Positions 15,366 through 24,252 are shown, numbered from the stretch's first letter. The stretch is DNA of 64,000 nt from Pseudoflavonifractor sp050943825 (GCF_050943825.1 NZ_JBMNPX010000011.1:1-64000), one strand, 5' to 3'. Notes: generated by a model from the sequence alone, not told the origin. Numbers and translations: made by a program.

Positions 15366-16142
15366 ATGAAAAAGAAGGGTTTCTTCAGCGGTTTCGGCGC
15401 CGGTATCCTCACCACCGCTCTTGTGATTGGCCTGGGCATGTCCGCCTTTGCTGCCAGCCGCCCCATCACTGTGGAGGATAACATCCGCGTGACCATCAAC
15501 GGCGCGGTCTTCTCCCCCAAGGACGCCAACGGCAAGGACGTGCCCCTCTTCTCCTACAACGGCACCACCTACGCCCCCGTCCGTGCCATCTGCGAGGCCG
15601 CCGGCCTGGAGGTGGAGTATGATTCCGCCACCTACACCGCCGTCCTCACCACCGCCGACCGGGTGGCCGCCTCCGACCCCAACTCCGGCAGCTACATCGG
15701 CGTGGACAAGGCCAAGAGCATCGCTCTGTCTGACGCCGGCGTCAACGCCGCCGACGCCGTGTTCCTCAAGGCCAGACTGGACCGGGATGACGGCCGGATG
15801 GAGTATGAGGTGGAGTTCTACAGCGGCAGCAAGGAGTACGACTACGACATCGACGCTCTCACCGGCGAAATCCGCAGCCGGGACTGGGAGCTGGACGACT
15901 TTGACCTCTACGACGACGACCGGACCCAGGTTTCCGCGGACAACGTGATCACCGCCGAGCAGGCCAAGGCCATTGCCAAGGCCAAGGCTCCTTCCACCGC
16001 AACGGTGGTCAAGTGCGAGCTGGACGAGGACGACGGCCGCTGGGTCTATGAGCTGGAGCTGCGGGATGGCCGCACTGAGTATGAGTGCGACATCAACGCC
16101 GTCACCGGCGTCATCCTGGACTGGGAAGTAGACCACGACTAA
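15366..16142 (+). CDS. Secreted protein with stalk-like domain and two PepSY repeats
   Basis: 258 residues: a signal peptide with a long hydrophobic stretch (about 8-32, ending SAFAAS), a copper-amine-oxidase N-terminal-like domain (about 35-98, VTINGAVFSP ... TTYAPVRAICEAAGLEVEYD), and two PepSY-like units (about 105-175 and 190-258), each with an alpha helix and a pattern like GRMEYEVEFYSG...YDYDIDALTGEI. It is highly acidic. It is probably exported, and the PepSY part may bind or inhibit a partner. I chose the ATG eight bases after AAAGGAAG. The 240 bp before it contain AT-rich dyads (about 15203-15227) but no clear promoter. Confidence 0.85.
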   Translation: MKKKGFFSGFGAGILTTALVIGLGMSAFAASRPITVEDNIRVTINGAVFSPKDANGKDVPLFSYNGTTYAPVRAICEAAGLEVEYDSATYTAVLTTADRVAASDPNSGSYIGVDKAKSIALSDAGVNAADAVFLKARLDRDDGRMEYEVEFYSGSKEYDYDIDALTGEIRSRDWELDDFDLYDDDRTQVSADNVITAEQAKAIAKAKAPSTATVVKCELDEDDGRWVYELELRDGRTEYECDINAVTGVILDWEVDHD

Positions 16143-16164
16143 TAATAAATCCACGACACAAAAC

Positions 16165-16206
16165 AAAACACCGTCCCTGCCGCTTCTGCGGCAGGGACGG
16201 TGTTTT
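16165..16206. terminator. Bidirectional terminator
   Basis: An 18-bp stem with a 5-base loop, AAAA at one end and TTTT at the other, between the convergent PepSY gene and galU. Confidence 0.9.
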
Positions 16207-16219
16207 ATCTGTGAGGAAT

Positions 16220-17089
16220 TCAGAGCAGCTCCGCCTTCTCCTTGATAAAGCCCTTGAGCCATGCGCCGGTCTCAGGGTGTTCAAGCGCGAAGTCGATGGT
16301 AGCCTCCAGGAACCCTTTCAGGTTGCCGGTATCGTACCGGCGGCCCTCAAAGTCCACGGCGATCATCTGGTTCTGACGGCACAGGGTACGCAGGCCGTCG
16401 GTCAGCTGGATCTCGCCGCCGTAGCCGGGAGCCTGGTGCTCCAGAATGTCGAAGATGTCGGGGGTGAGGACATAGCGGCCCAGGATGGCGTAGTTGGAGA
16501 ACATCTCGGTGGGGGCGGGCTTCTCGTTCATGTCGGAGACGGAGAAGATCCGGTCCTCCAGAGGGGAAATCTTGACGGAGGAGTACTTGCTGATGGCCTC
16601 GGTGGCCACCTTCTGCACGCCAACACAGGAGGCGTTATACTTCTCGGCAGCCTCAATAAGCTGCTTCATCACGGGCTTGCGGGCCCGCATGATGTCGTCG
16701 CCCAGGAGCACGGCGAAGGGCTCGTCCCCTACGAAGCGGCGGGCACGGGAGATGGCGTGGCCCAGACCCTTGGTCTCCTTCTGCCGGACATAGAAGATGT
16801 TGGCCAGGTCGGCGGCACGCCGTACCTCGGACAGCTCCTTCTCCTTGCCGGCCTGGTTCAGCCGGGTCTCCAGCTCGGGGTAGTAGTCAAAATAGTCGTC
16901 CATGGCCGACTTGGCCCGGTTGGTGACAATCAGAATGTCCTCGATACCGGCGGCCACAGCCTCCTCGATGATGTACTGAATGACCGGCTTGTCCACCATG
17001 GGCAGCATCTCCTTGGGCACCGTTTTGGTGGCGGGGAGCATGCGGGTGCCCAGGCCGGCGGCGGGAATGACAGCTTTACGGACCTTCAT
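16220..17089 (-). CDS. galU: UTP-glucose-1-phosphate uridylyltransferase
   Basis: A 289-residue cytoplasmic nucleotidyltransferase making UDP-glucose for cell-envelope glycans and lipids. The N-terminal signature AVIPAAGLGTRMLPATK, the PMVDKPVIQYIIEEA block, and FAVLLGDDI are present, the family hallmarks. A GGAGG site precedes the ATG. It sits downstream of queT on the minus strand with about 40 bp between them, so the two may be co-transcribed. Confidence 0.95.
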   Translation of the reverse strand: MKVRKAVIPAAGLGTRMLPATKTVPKEMLPMVDKPVIQYIIEEAVAAGIEDILIVTNRAKSAMDDYFDYYPELETRLNQAGKEKELSEVRRAADLANIFYVRQKETKGLGHAISRARRFVGDEPFAVLLGDDIMRARKPVMKQLIEAAEKYNASCVGVQKVATEAISKYSSVKISPLEDRIFSVSDMNEKPAPTEMFSNYAILGRYVLTPDIFDILEHQAPGYGGEIQLTDGLRTLCRQNQMIAVDFEGRRYDTGNLKGFLEATIDFALEHPETGAWLKGFIKEKAELL

Positions 17090-17132
17090 AGCGAAAACCT
17101 CCAGCTTGTGCGGGCGGAGGACCGCCCGCGGT

Positions 17133-17678
17133 TTACAGGTGTGCCAGATGTACGGCGGGGATCATGGGACGGAAGAACTTGACCCTGGACAGGCCCTTCA
17201 GCAGCACGGTGCCCAGCACATAGCAGGCCAGGGCCTCACCCACCACAAAGGTCCACATGTTGAACCAATAGGACGCCCAGAACACGCTGTTGATGGCGCC
17301 CGCCTCGGCCCAGGCCCACATGGGGGGCAGCAGAAGGGCGTTCATCACGATGGGGGGCAGAGCGGCCAGGTACCACCGGGGCATCTTTGCAGTCAGCCAG
17401 GCGGCCAGCGCAGTGGCCAGGGTGCCCACAATCATGTCGATGGGGCCGTAGGGGGAGAGGACGTTGGTCAGCAGGCAGCCCAGGGCCACGCCCGGCGCGG
17501 TGGCCGGGAACAGGAAGGGCAGCACGGTGAGCGCCTCTCCCAGCCGCACCTGGACGGGGCCGAAGGTGAGCTGAAAGATGTTGCCGAAGTAGCACAGGAC
17601 GAAGTACACGGCCGCCACCACAGCGGCCAGGGTCAGCTCTCTGACGGTGAATTTGCGCTTGGAACTGGTCTGGATCAT
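17133..17678 (-). CDS. queT: QueT-family transporter (ECF S component)
   Basis: A 181-residue membrane protein of the QueT family (PF06177), the substrate-binding S component of an energy-coupling-factor importer, thought to take up queuosine precursors. The family block FGPVQVRLGEALTVLPFLF is present, with five to six membrane helices. The start is set at the ATG at 17678, ten bases after GGAGG. A long structured leader lies between promoter and start. The ECF energising subunits are not in the window, as expected for group II systems with a shared module. Confidence 0.88.
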   Translation of the reverse strand: MIQTSSKRKFTVRELTLAAVVAAVYFVLCYFGNIFQLTFGPVQVRLGEALTVLPFLFPATAPGVALGCLLTNVLSPYGPIDMIVGTLATALAAWLTAKMPRWYLAALPPIVMNALLLPPMWAWAEAGAINSVFWASYWFNMWTFVVGEALACYVLGTVLLKGLSRVKFFRPMIPAVHLAHL

Positions 17679-17820
17679 GGAAACAATACCTCCAATTTTA
17701 TCTTTAGAGTGCGCGCGCCGCGCACAGCGGAACAGGTCCCTACCCCGGAGGCATGGCGCATACGCCTCCGGACGGCTTTCTCTGTTCCGGTTGGACCGGG
17801 TTTTGGGAACCGGTCGAGGG
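17679..17820 (-). promoter_or_regulatory. Structured leader RNA of queT, riboswitch candidate
   Basis: The minus strand has a TACAAT -10 (about 17823-17828) with a weak -35 and then about 140 nt of untranslated leader. In the RNA I can draw a GACCGG/CCGGTC hairpin, then a GGAACAG/CTGTTCC outer stem enclosing a CCGGAGGC/GCCTCCGG inner stem. A GGTTCC loop segment could also pair with a GGGACC segment as a pseudoknot. QueT genes are known preQ1 riboswitch targets. I could not match this leader to the preQ1-I, -II or -III consensus from memory. Confidence 0.45.
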
Positions 17821-17869
17821 TATTGTAGCATGATTTTCGTCAAAAGAAAAGTGGAAAAGGGGAGAAATG

Positions 17870-17910
17870 AAAATGAGGTGTGCCCCACAGAGCGGGGCAC
17901 ACCTCATTTT
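17870..17910. terminator. Terminator after the rubredoxin gene
   Basis: A 17-bp perfect stem with a 7-base loop, flanked by A- and T-runs. On the minus strand it follows the rubredoxin stop codon by about 10 bases. Confidence 0.88.
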
Positions 17911-17920
17911 TCAGCGGTCA

Positions 17921-18079
17921 TTACATGGGAGAAAAGCTGTCCTTGCCCACCTGGCACAGGGGGCAGACCCAGTCCTCGGGCACATCGGCCCAGGCGGTGC
18001 CGGGGGCCACGCCGTTATCGGGATCGCCCACCTCGGGGTCGTAGATATAGCCGCAGATATCGCAGACGTACTTGTCCAT
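17921..18079 (-). CDS. Rubredoxin
   Basis: A 52-residue electron carrier with a single Fe held by four cysteines: YVCDICGYIYDPEVGDPDNG contains the first CxxC (Cys6, Cys9), and DWVCPLCQVGKDSF the second (Cys39, Cys42). The conserved aromatic residues and GTAW segment are present, and the length is standard. It is a monocistronic small gene with its own terminator, upstream of queT on the minus strand. Typical roles are electron transfer to rubrerythrin or superoxide reductase in anaerobes; no such partner lies nearby. Confidence 0.95.
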   Translation of the reverse strand: MDKYVCDICGYIYDPEVGDPDNGVAPGTAWADVPEDWVCPLCQVGKDSFSPM

Positions 18080-18134
18080 GAAACACAGCTCCTTTGCTTC
18101 AAAATTCGTTTCCCCGCCGGGGACGCCTTAGCGC

Positions 18135-18163
18135 TTGTCCCGGGGGTCGCTTTATGATACAAT
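18135..18163 (+). promoter_or_regulatory. Promoter of dusB
   Basis: TTGTCC (18135-18140) and TACAAT (18158-18163) with 17-bp spacing, about 30 bp before the GTG start. Confidence 0.65.
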
Positions 18164-18195
18164 GGCGGTAATCCATTTGTCAACTGAGGTTTGTT

Positions 18196-19167
18196 GTGAA
18201 AATCAAAAATGTTACAATAAATTCAAAATTATGTCTTGCGCCCATGGCGGGCGTCACCGATTTGGCCTTCCGCACCATCTGCCGGGAGCTGGGTGCCGGG
18301 TACACCATTACCGAGATGGTCAGCGCCAAGGCCCTGTGCTATCAGGACAAGAAGTCCATCCCGCTGCTCAAGCTGGGGGAGGGGGAGCACCCCTGCGCCG
18401 CCCAGATCTTCGGCAGCGACGAGAAATGCATGGAGGAGGCAGCCGCCATCGCCGGGGAGGTGTCCGGCGCGGACATCATTGATATCAACATGGGCTGCCC
18501 GGTGCCCAAGGTGGCCAACTCCGGCGACGGCTCCGGCCTGATGCGGGACGTGGACAAGGCCGTCCGGGTGGCCGAGGCCGTGGTGCGGGGCGCCGGTGAG
18601 CGGCCTGTGACCGTCAAATTCCGCCTGGGCTGGGACAAGGGCTCCATCAACTGTGTGGAGTTTGCAAAGGCCATGGAGTCTGCCGGGGTATCCGCCGTGG
18701 CGGTACACGGCCGCACCCGTACCCAGATGTACGCCGGCACTGCCAACTGGGACTACATCCGGGAGGTAAAGCAGGCGGTGTCCATTCCGGTCATCGCCAA
18801 CGGCGACGTGTTTGACGGCCCGGCGGCGGTACGCATCCTGCGCTACACCGGCGCGGACATGGCCATGATTGGCCGGGGCTGCTTCGGCAACCCCTGGGTG
18901 TTCCAGCAGGCCAAAGCCGCCCTGGAGGGGGAGGCGATTCCGCCCCTGCCCCCGCTGGCCGAGCGGGTGGACACGGCGGTGCGGCAGTTTGAGCTGGCGG
19001 CCGCCCACAAGGGGGAGCACATCGCCTGCCTGGAGGCCAGAAAGCAGTACGCATGGTACCTGAAGGGCGTGGCCTTTGCCGGATACTACAAGGAGCAGAT
19101 CAGCCACATCAACACCCTGGAGGACATATACCAGATTACGGTTGGTATTAAACGTGACCTGAAATAA
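18196..19167 (+). CDS. dusB: tRNA-dihydrouridine synthase (DusB type)
   Basis: A 323-residue FMN enzyme that reduces uridines in the tRNA D-loop. It has the FMN-binding start LAPMAGVTDLAFR, the catalytic Cys in DINMGCPVPKV, AVHGRTRTQMY, NGDV and MIGRGCFGNPW. The start is a GTG at 18196, which gives the normal N-terminus. The gene precedes the ECF sigma gene at 19201 by 33 bp and may be co-transcribed with it. Confidence 0.93.
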   Translation: MKIKNVTINSKLCLAPMAGVTDLAFRTICRELGAGYTITEMVSAKALCYQDKKSIPLLKLGEGEHPCAAQIFGSDEKCMEEAAAIAGEVSGADIIDINMGCPVPKVANSGDGSGLMRDVDKAVRVAEAVVRGAGERPVTVKFRLGWDKGSINCVEFAKAMESAGVSAVAVHGRTRTQMYAGTANWDYIREVKQAVSIPVIANGDVFDGPAAVRILRYTGADMAMIGRGCFGNPWVFQQAKAALEGEAIPPLPPLAERVDTAVRQFELAAAHKGEHIACLEARKQYAWYLKGVAFAGYYKEQISHINTLEDIYQITVGIKRDLK

Positions 19168-19200
19168 CAATTTGGAATGGAAAAAGGCAGGTGAAACGGA

Positions 19201-19797
19201 GTGGAAAACGAGCGGGAGCTGGTGGCCCGTGCCAAGAGAGGCGACCAGGAGGCCTTCGGGGCCCTGGTAGAGGCAAACCAGGGCCGCATCTACAATCTGA
19301 CACTGCGGATGACGGGCTCTCCTGAGGATGCGCTGGATCTGTCCCAGGAGGCCTTTCTTAACGCCTGGCGGGGGCTGGACAAGTTCCAGGGAGACAGCTC
19401 CTTTTCTACCTGGCTCTACCGCCTGGCCTCCAACGCCTGTATCGACTTCCTCCGCCGGGAGAAGCGGCGGAAGGACATCTCCATGACGGTGTCGCTGGAC
19501 GATGAGGAGGAAGAGCGTCAGGCCGAGCTGCCCGACCACCGCCACTCCCCCGAGCGGGAAGTGGAGCGGCGGGAGCTGCGGGAGGACATCCGCCGGGGGC
19601 TCATGTCCCTCTCGGAGGAGCACCGGCAGGTGCTGGTAATGCGGGAGCTCAGCGGCATGAGCTACGCGGAGATCGGCGCGGTGCTCAAGCTGGAGGAGGG
19701 GACGGTCAAGTCCCGCATTGCCAGAGCGCGTGTGGCCCTGCGCAAAATTTTGGTGAAGGACGGGAACTTTTCCGGCGCTTCATCGTCCATAACATGA
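19201..19797 (+). CDS. ECF sigma factor (SigW-like)
   Basis: 198 residues with sigma-70 region 2 (IYNLTLRMTGSPEDALDLSQ ... AFLNAWRGLDKF ... FSTWLYRLASNACIDFLRRE) and region 4 (LSEEHRQVLVMRELSGMSYA ... EGTVKSRIARARVALRK), joined by an acidic and arginine-rich linker. The GTG start follows GGTGAAA. The next gene encodes a zinc-binding anti-sigma protein. This order and the region 4 sequence are typical of SigW/RpoE-like envelope-stress sigma factors in clostridia. Confidence 0.94.
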   Translation: MENERELVARAKRGDQEAFGALVEANQGRIYNLTLRMTGSPEDALDLSQEAFLNAWRGLDKFQGDSSFSTWLYRLASNACIDFLRREKRRKDISMTVSLDDEEEERQAELPDHRHSPEREVERRELREDIRRGLMSLSEEHRQVLVMRELSGMSYAEIGAVLKLEEGTVKSRIARARVALRKILVKDGNFSGASSSIT

Positions 19798-19861
19798 AGA
19801 AAGAAAAACGCATCCCCCAAAAGCGCTGTACGCTGCGGGGGAGAAAGAGAGGTGAAACGCC

Positions 19862-20938
19862 GTGTATACCTGCGATCAGGCGCTGGATCTGCTCAGCGCC
19901 CGGCTGGACGGGGATTTGACGCCCGAGGAAGCCGCCGGGCTGGAGGAGCATCTGTCCCACTGCCCCGACTGCCGGGCTCTGGCGGCGGATCTGGAAGAGC
20001 TCCACGCCGCCATGCCGGGGCTGTATCAGGAGCCGCCTCCCGAGCTGAAGGAGCGGGTCATGGCCCGGATCAGGGAGGAGAGCGCGCCCATCTCCCTGGA
20101 GGAGGTCCGGAAGCGACGCTCCGGGCGAAAGGTATGGCGTTCCTGGGGCGCCATGGCCGCTGCGATGGCCGTGGTGTTCATGAGTGCCCTGGCTATGCGC
20201 TTCGGCGGCGATACCACAGGAATTCCCGAAAATGAGCCGGTGCCCAGCGCATCGGTCTATTCCGCCCAGCCGGAGGCCAGTGAGCCTGCTACGGCGGATT
20301 CGCTGCCAGTGGAGGGTAAGACGGCTGTCTCTGGCGAAGAGAATGATGTCCAGACCGAGCCCTCTGTCGGTGAGACGGAAGGAAAGCAGGTCCAGCCCGC
20401 TCAGGCGGATGCCCAGACCTCTGGCGGAGAGGGAACCGGCAAGAGCACCACCGGCGCACAGGCATCCCAGTCGCCCCAGAACGGCGGCCAGACGGGAGAA
20501 GCTGGCGGGGACGGCCAGGGACAAAACACTGGGGTGACGCCCTTCCGGTCTGCCGAGCCTGAAGATACGCCCGAGGAGAACAGGGGCGTCAGCGTGCTCC
20601 AGACGGCCATTGACCCTGTGGCAGCGGCTGCCGGACGGATTTATGAGGAGATTCTCTCCGCCGACTGGCCCACAGGCACAGCTGCGGCGGACGAGAGCCT
20701 GACCGGCTACTGTCTCACCAGTGCGGACGGGACCCGGACCGCTATGCTCCGCTATCTGCGGGAGAGCGAAAACGGGATGTACAGCATTTTCAAGCTGTAT
20801 GAGACCACCACCGACAGTGAGGACAGCACCCTGAATTTCTACGCCGTACCTGTGGCGGGAGACGGGGAAATCCTCACTGCGTGGACGGACAACACCCCCG
20901 GAGATGACGCCGCCTTCTGGAAGGCCGTGGATGAATAA
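19862..20938 (+). CDS. Anti-sigma factor with zinc-finger (ZAS) domain
   Basis: 358 residues. The N-terminal zinc-associated anti-sigma motif H30-x3-C34-x2-C37 is present in LEEHLSHCPDCRALAADLEE. A membrane helix lies at about 98-118 (WGAMAAAMAVVFMSALAMRF). A long Ser/Thr/Gln/Glu-rich extracytoplasmic linker (about 125-240) and a C-terminal domain of unknown fold follow. It should bind and hold the sigma factor encoded just upstream and release it on an envelope signal. The GTG start is preceded by GAGAGGTG. The C-terminal domain is not one I recognise. Confidence 0.9.
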   Translation: MYTCDQALDLLSARLDGDLTPEEAAGLEEHLSHCPDCRALAADLEELHAAMPGLYQEPPPELKERVMARIREESAPISLEEVRKRRSGRKVWRSWGAMAAAMAVVFMSALAMRFGGDTTGIPENEPVPSASVYSAQPEASEPATADSLPVEGKTAVSGEENDVQTEPSVGETEGKQVQPAQADAQTSGGEGTGKSTTGAQASQSPQNGGQTGEAGGDGQGQNTGVTPFRSAEPEDTPEENRGVSVLQTAIDPVAAAAGRIYEEILSADWPTGTAAADESLTGYCLTSADGTRTAMLRYLRESENGMYSIFKLYETTTDSEDSTLNFYAVPVAGDGEILTAWTDNTPGDDAAFWKAVDE

Positions 20939-20940
20939 CA

Positions 20941-20976
20941 AAAAAGAGCTGAGGCCGATTGGCCTCAGCTCTTTTT
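20941..20976. terminator. Terminator of the sigma/anti-sigma operon
   Basis: A 16-bp stem with a 4-base loop between A5 and T5, directly after the anti-sigma stop codon. Confidence 0.9.
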
Positions 20977-20991
20977 ATGCTTACAAAAAAT

Positions 20992-21019
20992 CGGCGCTGC
21001 CCCGTCAGGAGCAGCGCCG
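20992..21019 (-). terminator. Terminator of secG
   Basis: A 9-bp G+C-rich stem with a 10-base loop, followed on the minus strand by a run of T (20984-20991). Confidence 0.75.
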
Positions 21020-21034
21020 GTTTTCATTGCATTC

Positions 21035-21283
21035 TTACTTCATCAGGCTCAGGACAAGGGTAAGCACCATAAACAGGATGGCGACCCACTTGGTCCACTT
21101 GGCCAGCTTGGCGTCCCAGGTCTTGGCCTTGTTCTTGGCCATAAAGGTGTCCATGCCGCCGGCGATGGCGCCGCTGAGGCCGGCGCTCTTGCCGGACTGG
21201 AGCAGAACCACAGCGATGAGGAACAGACCGGAGAGAATCTGGATAACCGTCACAACAATCTTGGGAATGCTCATTGCTTTCAT
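21035..21283 (-). CDS. secG: Protein translocase subunit SecG
   Basis: An 82-residue SecYEG accessory subunit with two membrane helices (about 10-30 and 62-80) and the conserved LLQSGKSAGLSGAIAGG loop between them. Two ATG codons are possible: the first at 21283 is only three bases from GAAAGGA, and the second, at 21274, is 12 bases away. Either gives a complete SecG. Monocistronic, with its own promoter and terminator. Confidence 0.93.
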   Translation of the reverse strand: MKAMSIPKIVVTVIQILSGLFLIAVVLLQSGKSAGLSGAIAGGMDTFMAKNKAKTWDAKLAKWTKWVAILFMVLTLVLSLMK

Positions 21284-21363
21284 CGTTCCTTTCGACCCCG
21301 AGGGGGCGCTGTATTTTCACAAAAGGGCGCACTCTGACCATGCACCGTCTAAACGTAGCACTA

Positions 21364-21392
21364 ATCATAGCATATTTGACCCGGGATTGCAA
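21364..21392 (-). promoter_or_regulatory. Promoter of secG
   Basis: On the minus strand TTGCAA (21387-21392) and TATGAT (21364-21369) with 17-bp spacing, 80 bp before the start. Confidence 0.75.
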
Positions 21393-21434
21393 GAGGACGA
21401 TGAAAATTTCCGGTTTTTCTCCGCGCTTTTGTAC

Positions 21435-23432
21435 TCAGCGGCCACGGACAATCCGGCGGCTGCCCCAGCAGGTGGCCAGGAAGTAGGCGCCATATACCAC
21501 CAGGATAAACACGGCGGTAACGGCGCTGGAGGCCACGGCGTCCAGCTTGCCAACCGACAAGATAACTCTGTTGGCCGCTGTCATGCCCACCACAGCGTGG
21601 ATGACCGCCAGGAACAGCGGCAGGAAGAAGGCCAGAAATACCTGGACATACACCGACCGGTCCCGCATCTTCTCCTCCACGCCCAGACGGGTGAGCACCG
21701 CGTACCGCTCCTGGTTGTCCGCCGCCTGGCTCAGCTGCTGGAGAGCCAGCACCGCCGCCGAGGTCAGCAGGAAGATGATGCCCAGGTAGATACCCAGAAA
21801 GAGGACCAGAATCTTGGTGCCCATGGTCTCCTGATAGACCTCCAGCTTGGTGTAGGTGCGGGTGCTGCCGGCATCCTCTCCCAGCACGGAACGGTAGTAA
21901 TCAGAGAGGACGCTCCGGAGCAGCGCCTCCGTGTCCTCCTTGGGCACGTCGGTGCGGTAATTGGCACAGTAGTAGGTGACATTGCGGTACATTTTACTGG
22001 TATCCCAGTCGCCCGCACCCTCCAGAACCTCATCGGGGATGATGAGATAGTTCTGAGCCTCGCTGGAGTAGCCGATGGACAGGGCGGCATGGATGGGGTC
22101 CGCTCCGGCTGTCAGGGTGTGGTGATTGGCTACCAGAGAAGGGTTGTCGGCAAGCAGCCGGGTCATCCATTCATCCTCAACCCCCACCACCCAGAGGTAT
22201 GTGGAGGGCTCCAGCGTGATGGGTTCCAGTCCCTCCAGGGAGCGGAGGCCGTTGTAGCTGGACAGGGGGAGCACATGCTCCACCAGATATTCATCCCACT
22301 CGGGCACGTAGAGCTGTCCCTGCCACAGCTCCACCTCGGCGCTCTGGGACAGCTGGATCTCAGGGTCAAAGCCCGCCTCCTTCAGTGCGCCGGGGATATC
22401 TGTGGGCAGCTCCTCGCCTGTCGCTGCGTCATAACGCTGGGCGGCCAGGGAGACATCATAGGGCGCCTGGGCGTTGGTGAGCTGGGAGATGGTGTTGTTC
22501 AGGCCGATGGAGCAGGCGGTAATGCCGATGGCCAGCAGGAGCATGAGGCAGATGACCGTCATGGACACATAGGTGCTGTTGATGCGGGAGTTGAACTGGC
22601 GCAGGATGAACATATTCAGGCCCTTGTAGTAGAGCTTCTTGTTGGCCTGGCACACCCGCAGCAGGAAGCCGGACAGGGACAGGAAGAACAGCAGGGTGCC
22701 TGCCGTGCCCAGGGCCAGCATGACAAAGAACAGGGTGTCCACCCGCAGGATGCCCCGGTAGAGGAGCATGGCGTAGGCGATGCCCAGCAGCACGGCCCCC
22801 ACCACAAAGAGGACCGCCGACACACCCAGGTTCTTCACCTTCAGCTCCTGGTTCCGCTTGCCCGCCTGCATCAGGTCAAGCAGCTTGCACCGGGACACGG
22901 ACAGGGAGTTGAAGCACATGACCACCAGAAAGATGACGCCGAAGTAGAGCACCGTCTTGCCCAGGGCGCGGGGAGAAAAGACGAAGTGAAATTCGGGAAC
23001 GTCAATGGCAAAGAGGCTGGCGGTAAACACCGAGATGAACTGGGACAGAAAGACGCCCAGGGCCAGGCCCACCCCCAGGGACAGCAGGCCGATGAGGAGC
23101 GTCTCCAGGAAGAGAAGGCCGGAGATGGCGCCGGTGCCCATGCCAAGCAGCAGGTAGGTGCCCAGCTCCTTCTTCCGGCGGCGGACCATGAAGCTGTTGG
23201 CGTAGAGAATGAGAAAGGCCAGAACCACCGACACAAACACCGAGATGACGTCGATGAGCTGGATGATGGTGCGGGCGATGTTGTTTCCGCCCTTGAGAGC
23301 CTCCATGACGTACTGGGCGTCCATGGAGTTGAACACGTAGAAGATGCACACGCCGAAGGTGAGGGTGAGGAAGTACACCGAGTAGTCCCGCAGGCTGCGT
23401 GTCACATTCTTCAGGGCCAGCTTAGAGAACAT
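21435..23432 (-). CDS. BceB-like ABC transporter permease
   Basis: About 665 residues: ten predicted membrane helices in the BceB/FtsX arrangement (helix 1 at about 20-40, three more by 130-150, and a helix pair around 220-300), a large extracellular domain of about 220 residues between helices 7 and 8 (about 315-535), and three final helices. These permeases sense peptide antibiotics and pass the signal to a BceS-type kinase. The genes for that kinase, its regulator and the ATPase lie directly upstream on the same strand. The ATG at 23432, 11 bases after GGAGG, is preferred to a GTG that overlaps the site. The gene overlaps the ATPase by 11 bases. Confidence 0.93.
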   Translation of the reverse strand: MFSKLALKNVTRSLRDYSVYFLTLTFGVCIFYVFNSMDAQYVMEALKGGNNIARTIIQLIDVISVFVSVVLAFLILYANSFMVRRRKKELGTYLLLGMGTGAISGLLFLETLLIGLLSLGVGLALGVFLSQFISVFTASLFAIDVPEFHFVFSPRALGKTVLYFGVIFLVVMCFNSLSVSRCKLLDLMQAGKRNQELKVKNLGVSAVLFVVGAVLLGIAYAMLLYRGILRVDTLFFVMLALGTAGTLLFFLSLSGFLLRVCQANKKLYYKGLNMFILRQFNSRINSTYVSMTVICLMLLLAIGITACSIGLNNTISQLTNAQAPYDVSLAAQRYDAATGEELPTDIPGALKEAGFDPEIQLSQSAEVELWQGQLYVPEWDEYLVEHVLPLSSYNGLRSLEGLEPITLEPSTYLWVVGVEDEWMTRLLADNPSLVANHHTLTAGADPIHAALSIGYSSEAQNYLIIPDEVLEGAGDWDTSKMYRNVTYYCANYRTDVPKEDTEALLRSVLSDYYRSVLGEDAGSTRTYTKLEVYQETMGTKILVLFLGIYLGIIFLLTSAAVLALQQLSQAADNQERYAVLTRLGVEEKMRDRSVYVQVFLAFFLPLFLAVIHAVVGMTAANRVILSVGKLDAVASSAVTAVFILVVYGAYFLATCWGSRRIVRGR

Positions 23433-24189
23433 CCCGGTCGTCACCTCCCAGCAGGGTCACAACCTGGATGATGCGGGTGAAGAAGGCCTTCCGGCTGTCC
23501 TCCCCACGGATGAGCTCGGTGAAGGGACGGCCATCCTTGATAAAGAGGATACGGTGGCAGTAGCTGGCGGTAAAGGCGTCGTGGGTGACCATGAGGATGG
23601 TGGCCTGCCGCTCCCGGTTCAGGGCCTCGAACCGGTCCAGCAGCAGCCGGGCAGCCTTGGAGTCCAGGGCGCCGGTGGGCTCGTCGGCCAGCACCAGGGT
23701 GGGACGGGTGATGATGGCCCGGGCGGCCGCTACACGCTGCCGCTGGCCGCCCGAGAGCTGGTAGGGGTACCGGGACAGGCACTCCTCAATCTCCAGCAGC
23801 CGGGCTGTCTCCTTCACCCGGGGCTCAATCTCCTTTGCCGGAGTCTTGAGAATGGTGAGGGCCAGGGCGATGTTCTCGAAGGCGGTGAGGGTGTCCAGCA
23901 GGTTGCAGTCCTGAAAGACAAAGCCCAGCCGCTCCCGGCGGAATTTGGACAGGGCCTTGTTCTTCATGGCGGTAATGTCCGCGCCGTCCACAATGATGTG
24001 TCCGGCGGTGGGCCGGTCGATGGTGGCGATGCAGTTGAGCAGGGTGGTCTTGCCGCTGCCCGATGCGCCCATGATGCCCACGAACTCCCCCGGCTGGACG
24101 GAAAAGCTCATGTCGTCAATGGCCCGGGTCACAGAACTGCGGGCGCCGTAATATTTTTGAAGATGAGTGACGGTGAGAATCGGTTCCAT
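23422..24189 (-). CDS. BceA-like ABC transporter ATP-binding protein
   Basis: 255 residues with Walker A (GASGSGKTTLLN), Q-loop, signature QLSGGQRQRVAAARA, Walker B (LVLADEPTGALD) and the H-loop (MVTHD). It belongs to the LolD/MacB/BceA family and energises the permease encoded next. I start it at the ATG at 24189, which has a strong AAGGAGG site. An upstream in-frame start would add 18 residues without similarity. Confidence 0.96.
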   Translation of the reverse strand: MEPILTVTHLQKYYGARSSVTRAIDDMSFSVQPGEFVGIMGASGSGKTTLLNCIATIDRPTAGHIIVDGADITAMKNKALSKFRRERLGFVFQDCNLLDTLTAFENIALALTILKTPAKEIEPRVKETARLLEIEECLSRYPYQLSGGQRQRVAAARAIITRPTLVLADEPTGALDSKAARLLLDRFEALNRERQATILMVTHDAFTASYCHRILFIKDGRPFTELIRGEDSRKAFFTRIIQVVTLLGGDDRDVL

Positions 24190-24252
24190 GGCGGAATCCC
24201 TCCTTATGGGCCTATTGTACCCCGGCCCGGCCGGCGGGGCCATGGGCGGACC

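Noticed and set aside
17911..18183. 90-codon frame overlapping the rubredoxin gene on the same strand.
   Set aside because: The other frame gives a complete rubredoxin with all four cysteines. This one has no motif.
20904..23471. 855-codon open frame antisense to the BceB-like permease.
   Set aside because: Composition (Gly, Gln, His, Asp) is that of an antisense frame, and the opposite strand has a clear protein family.
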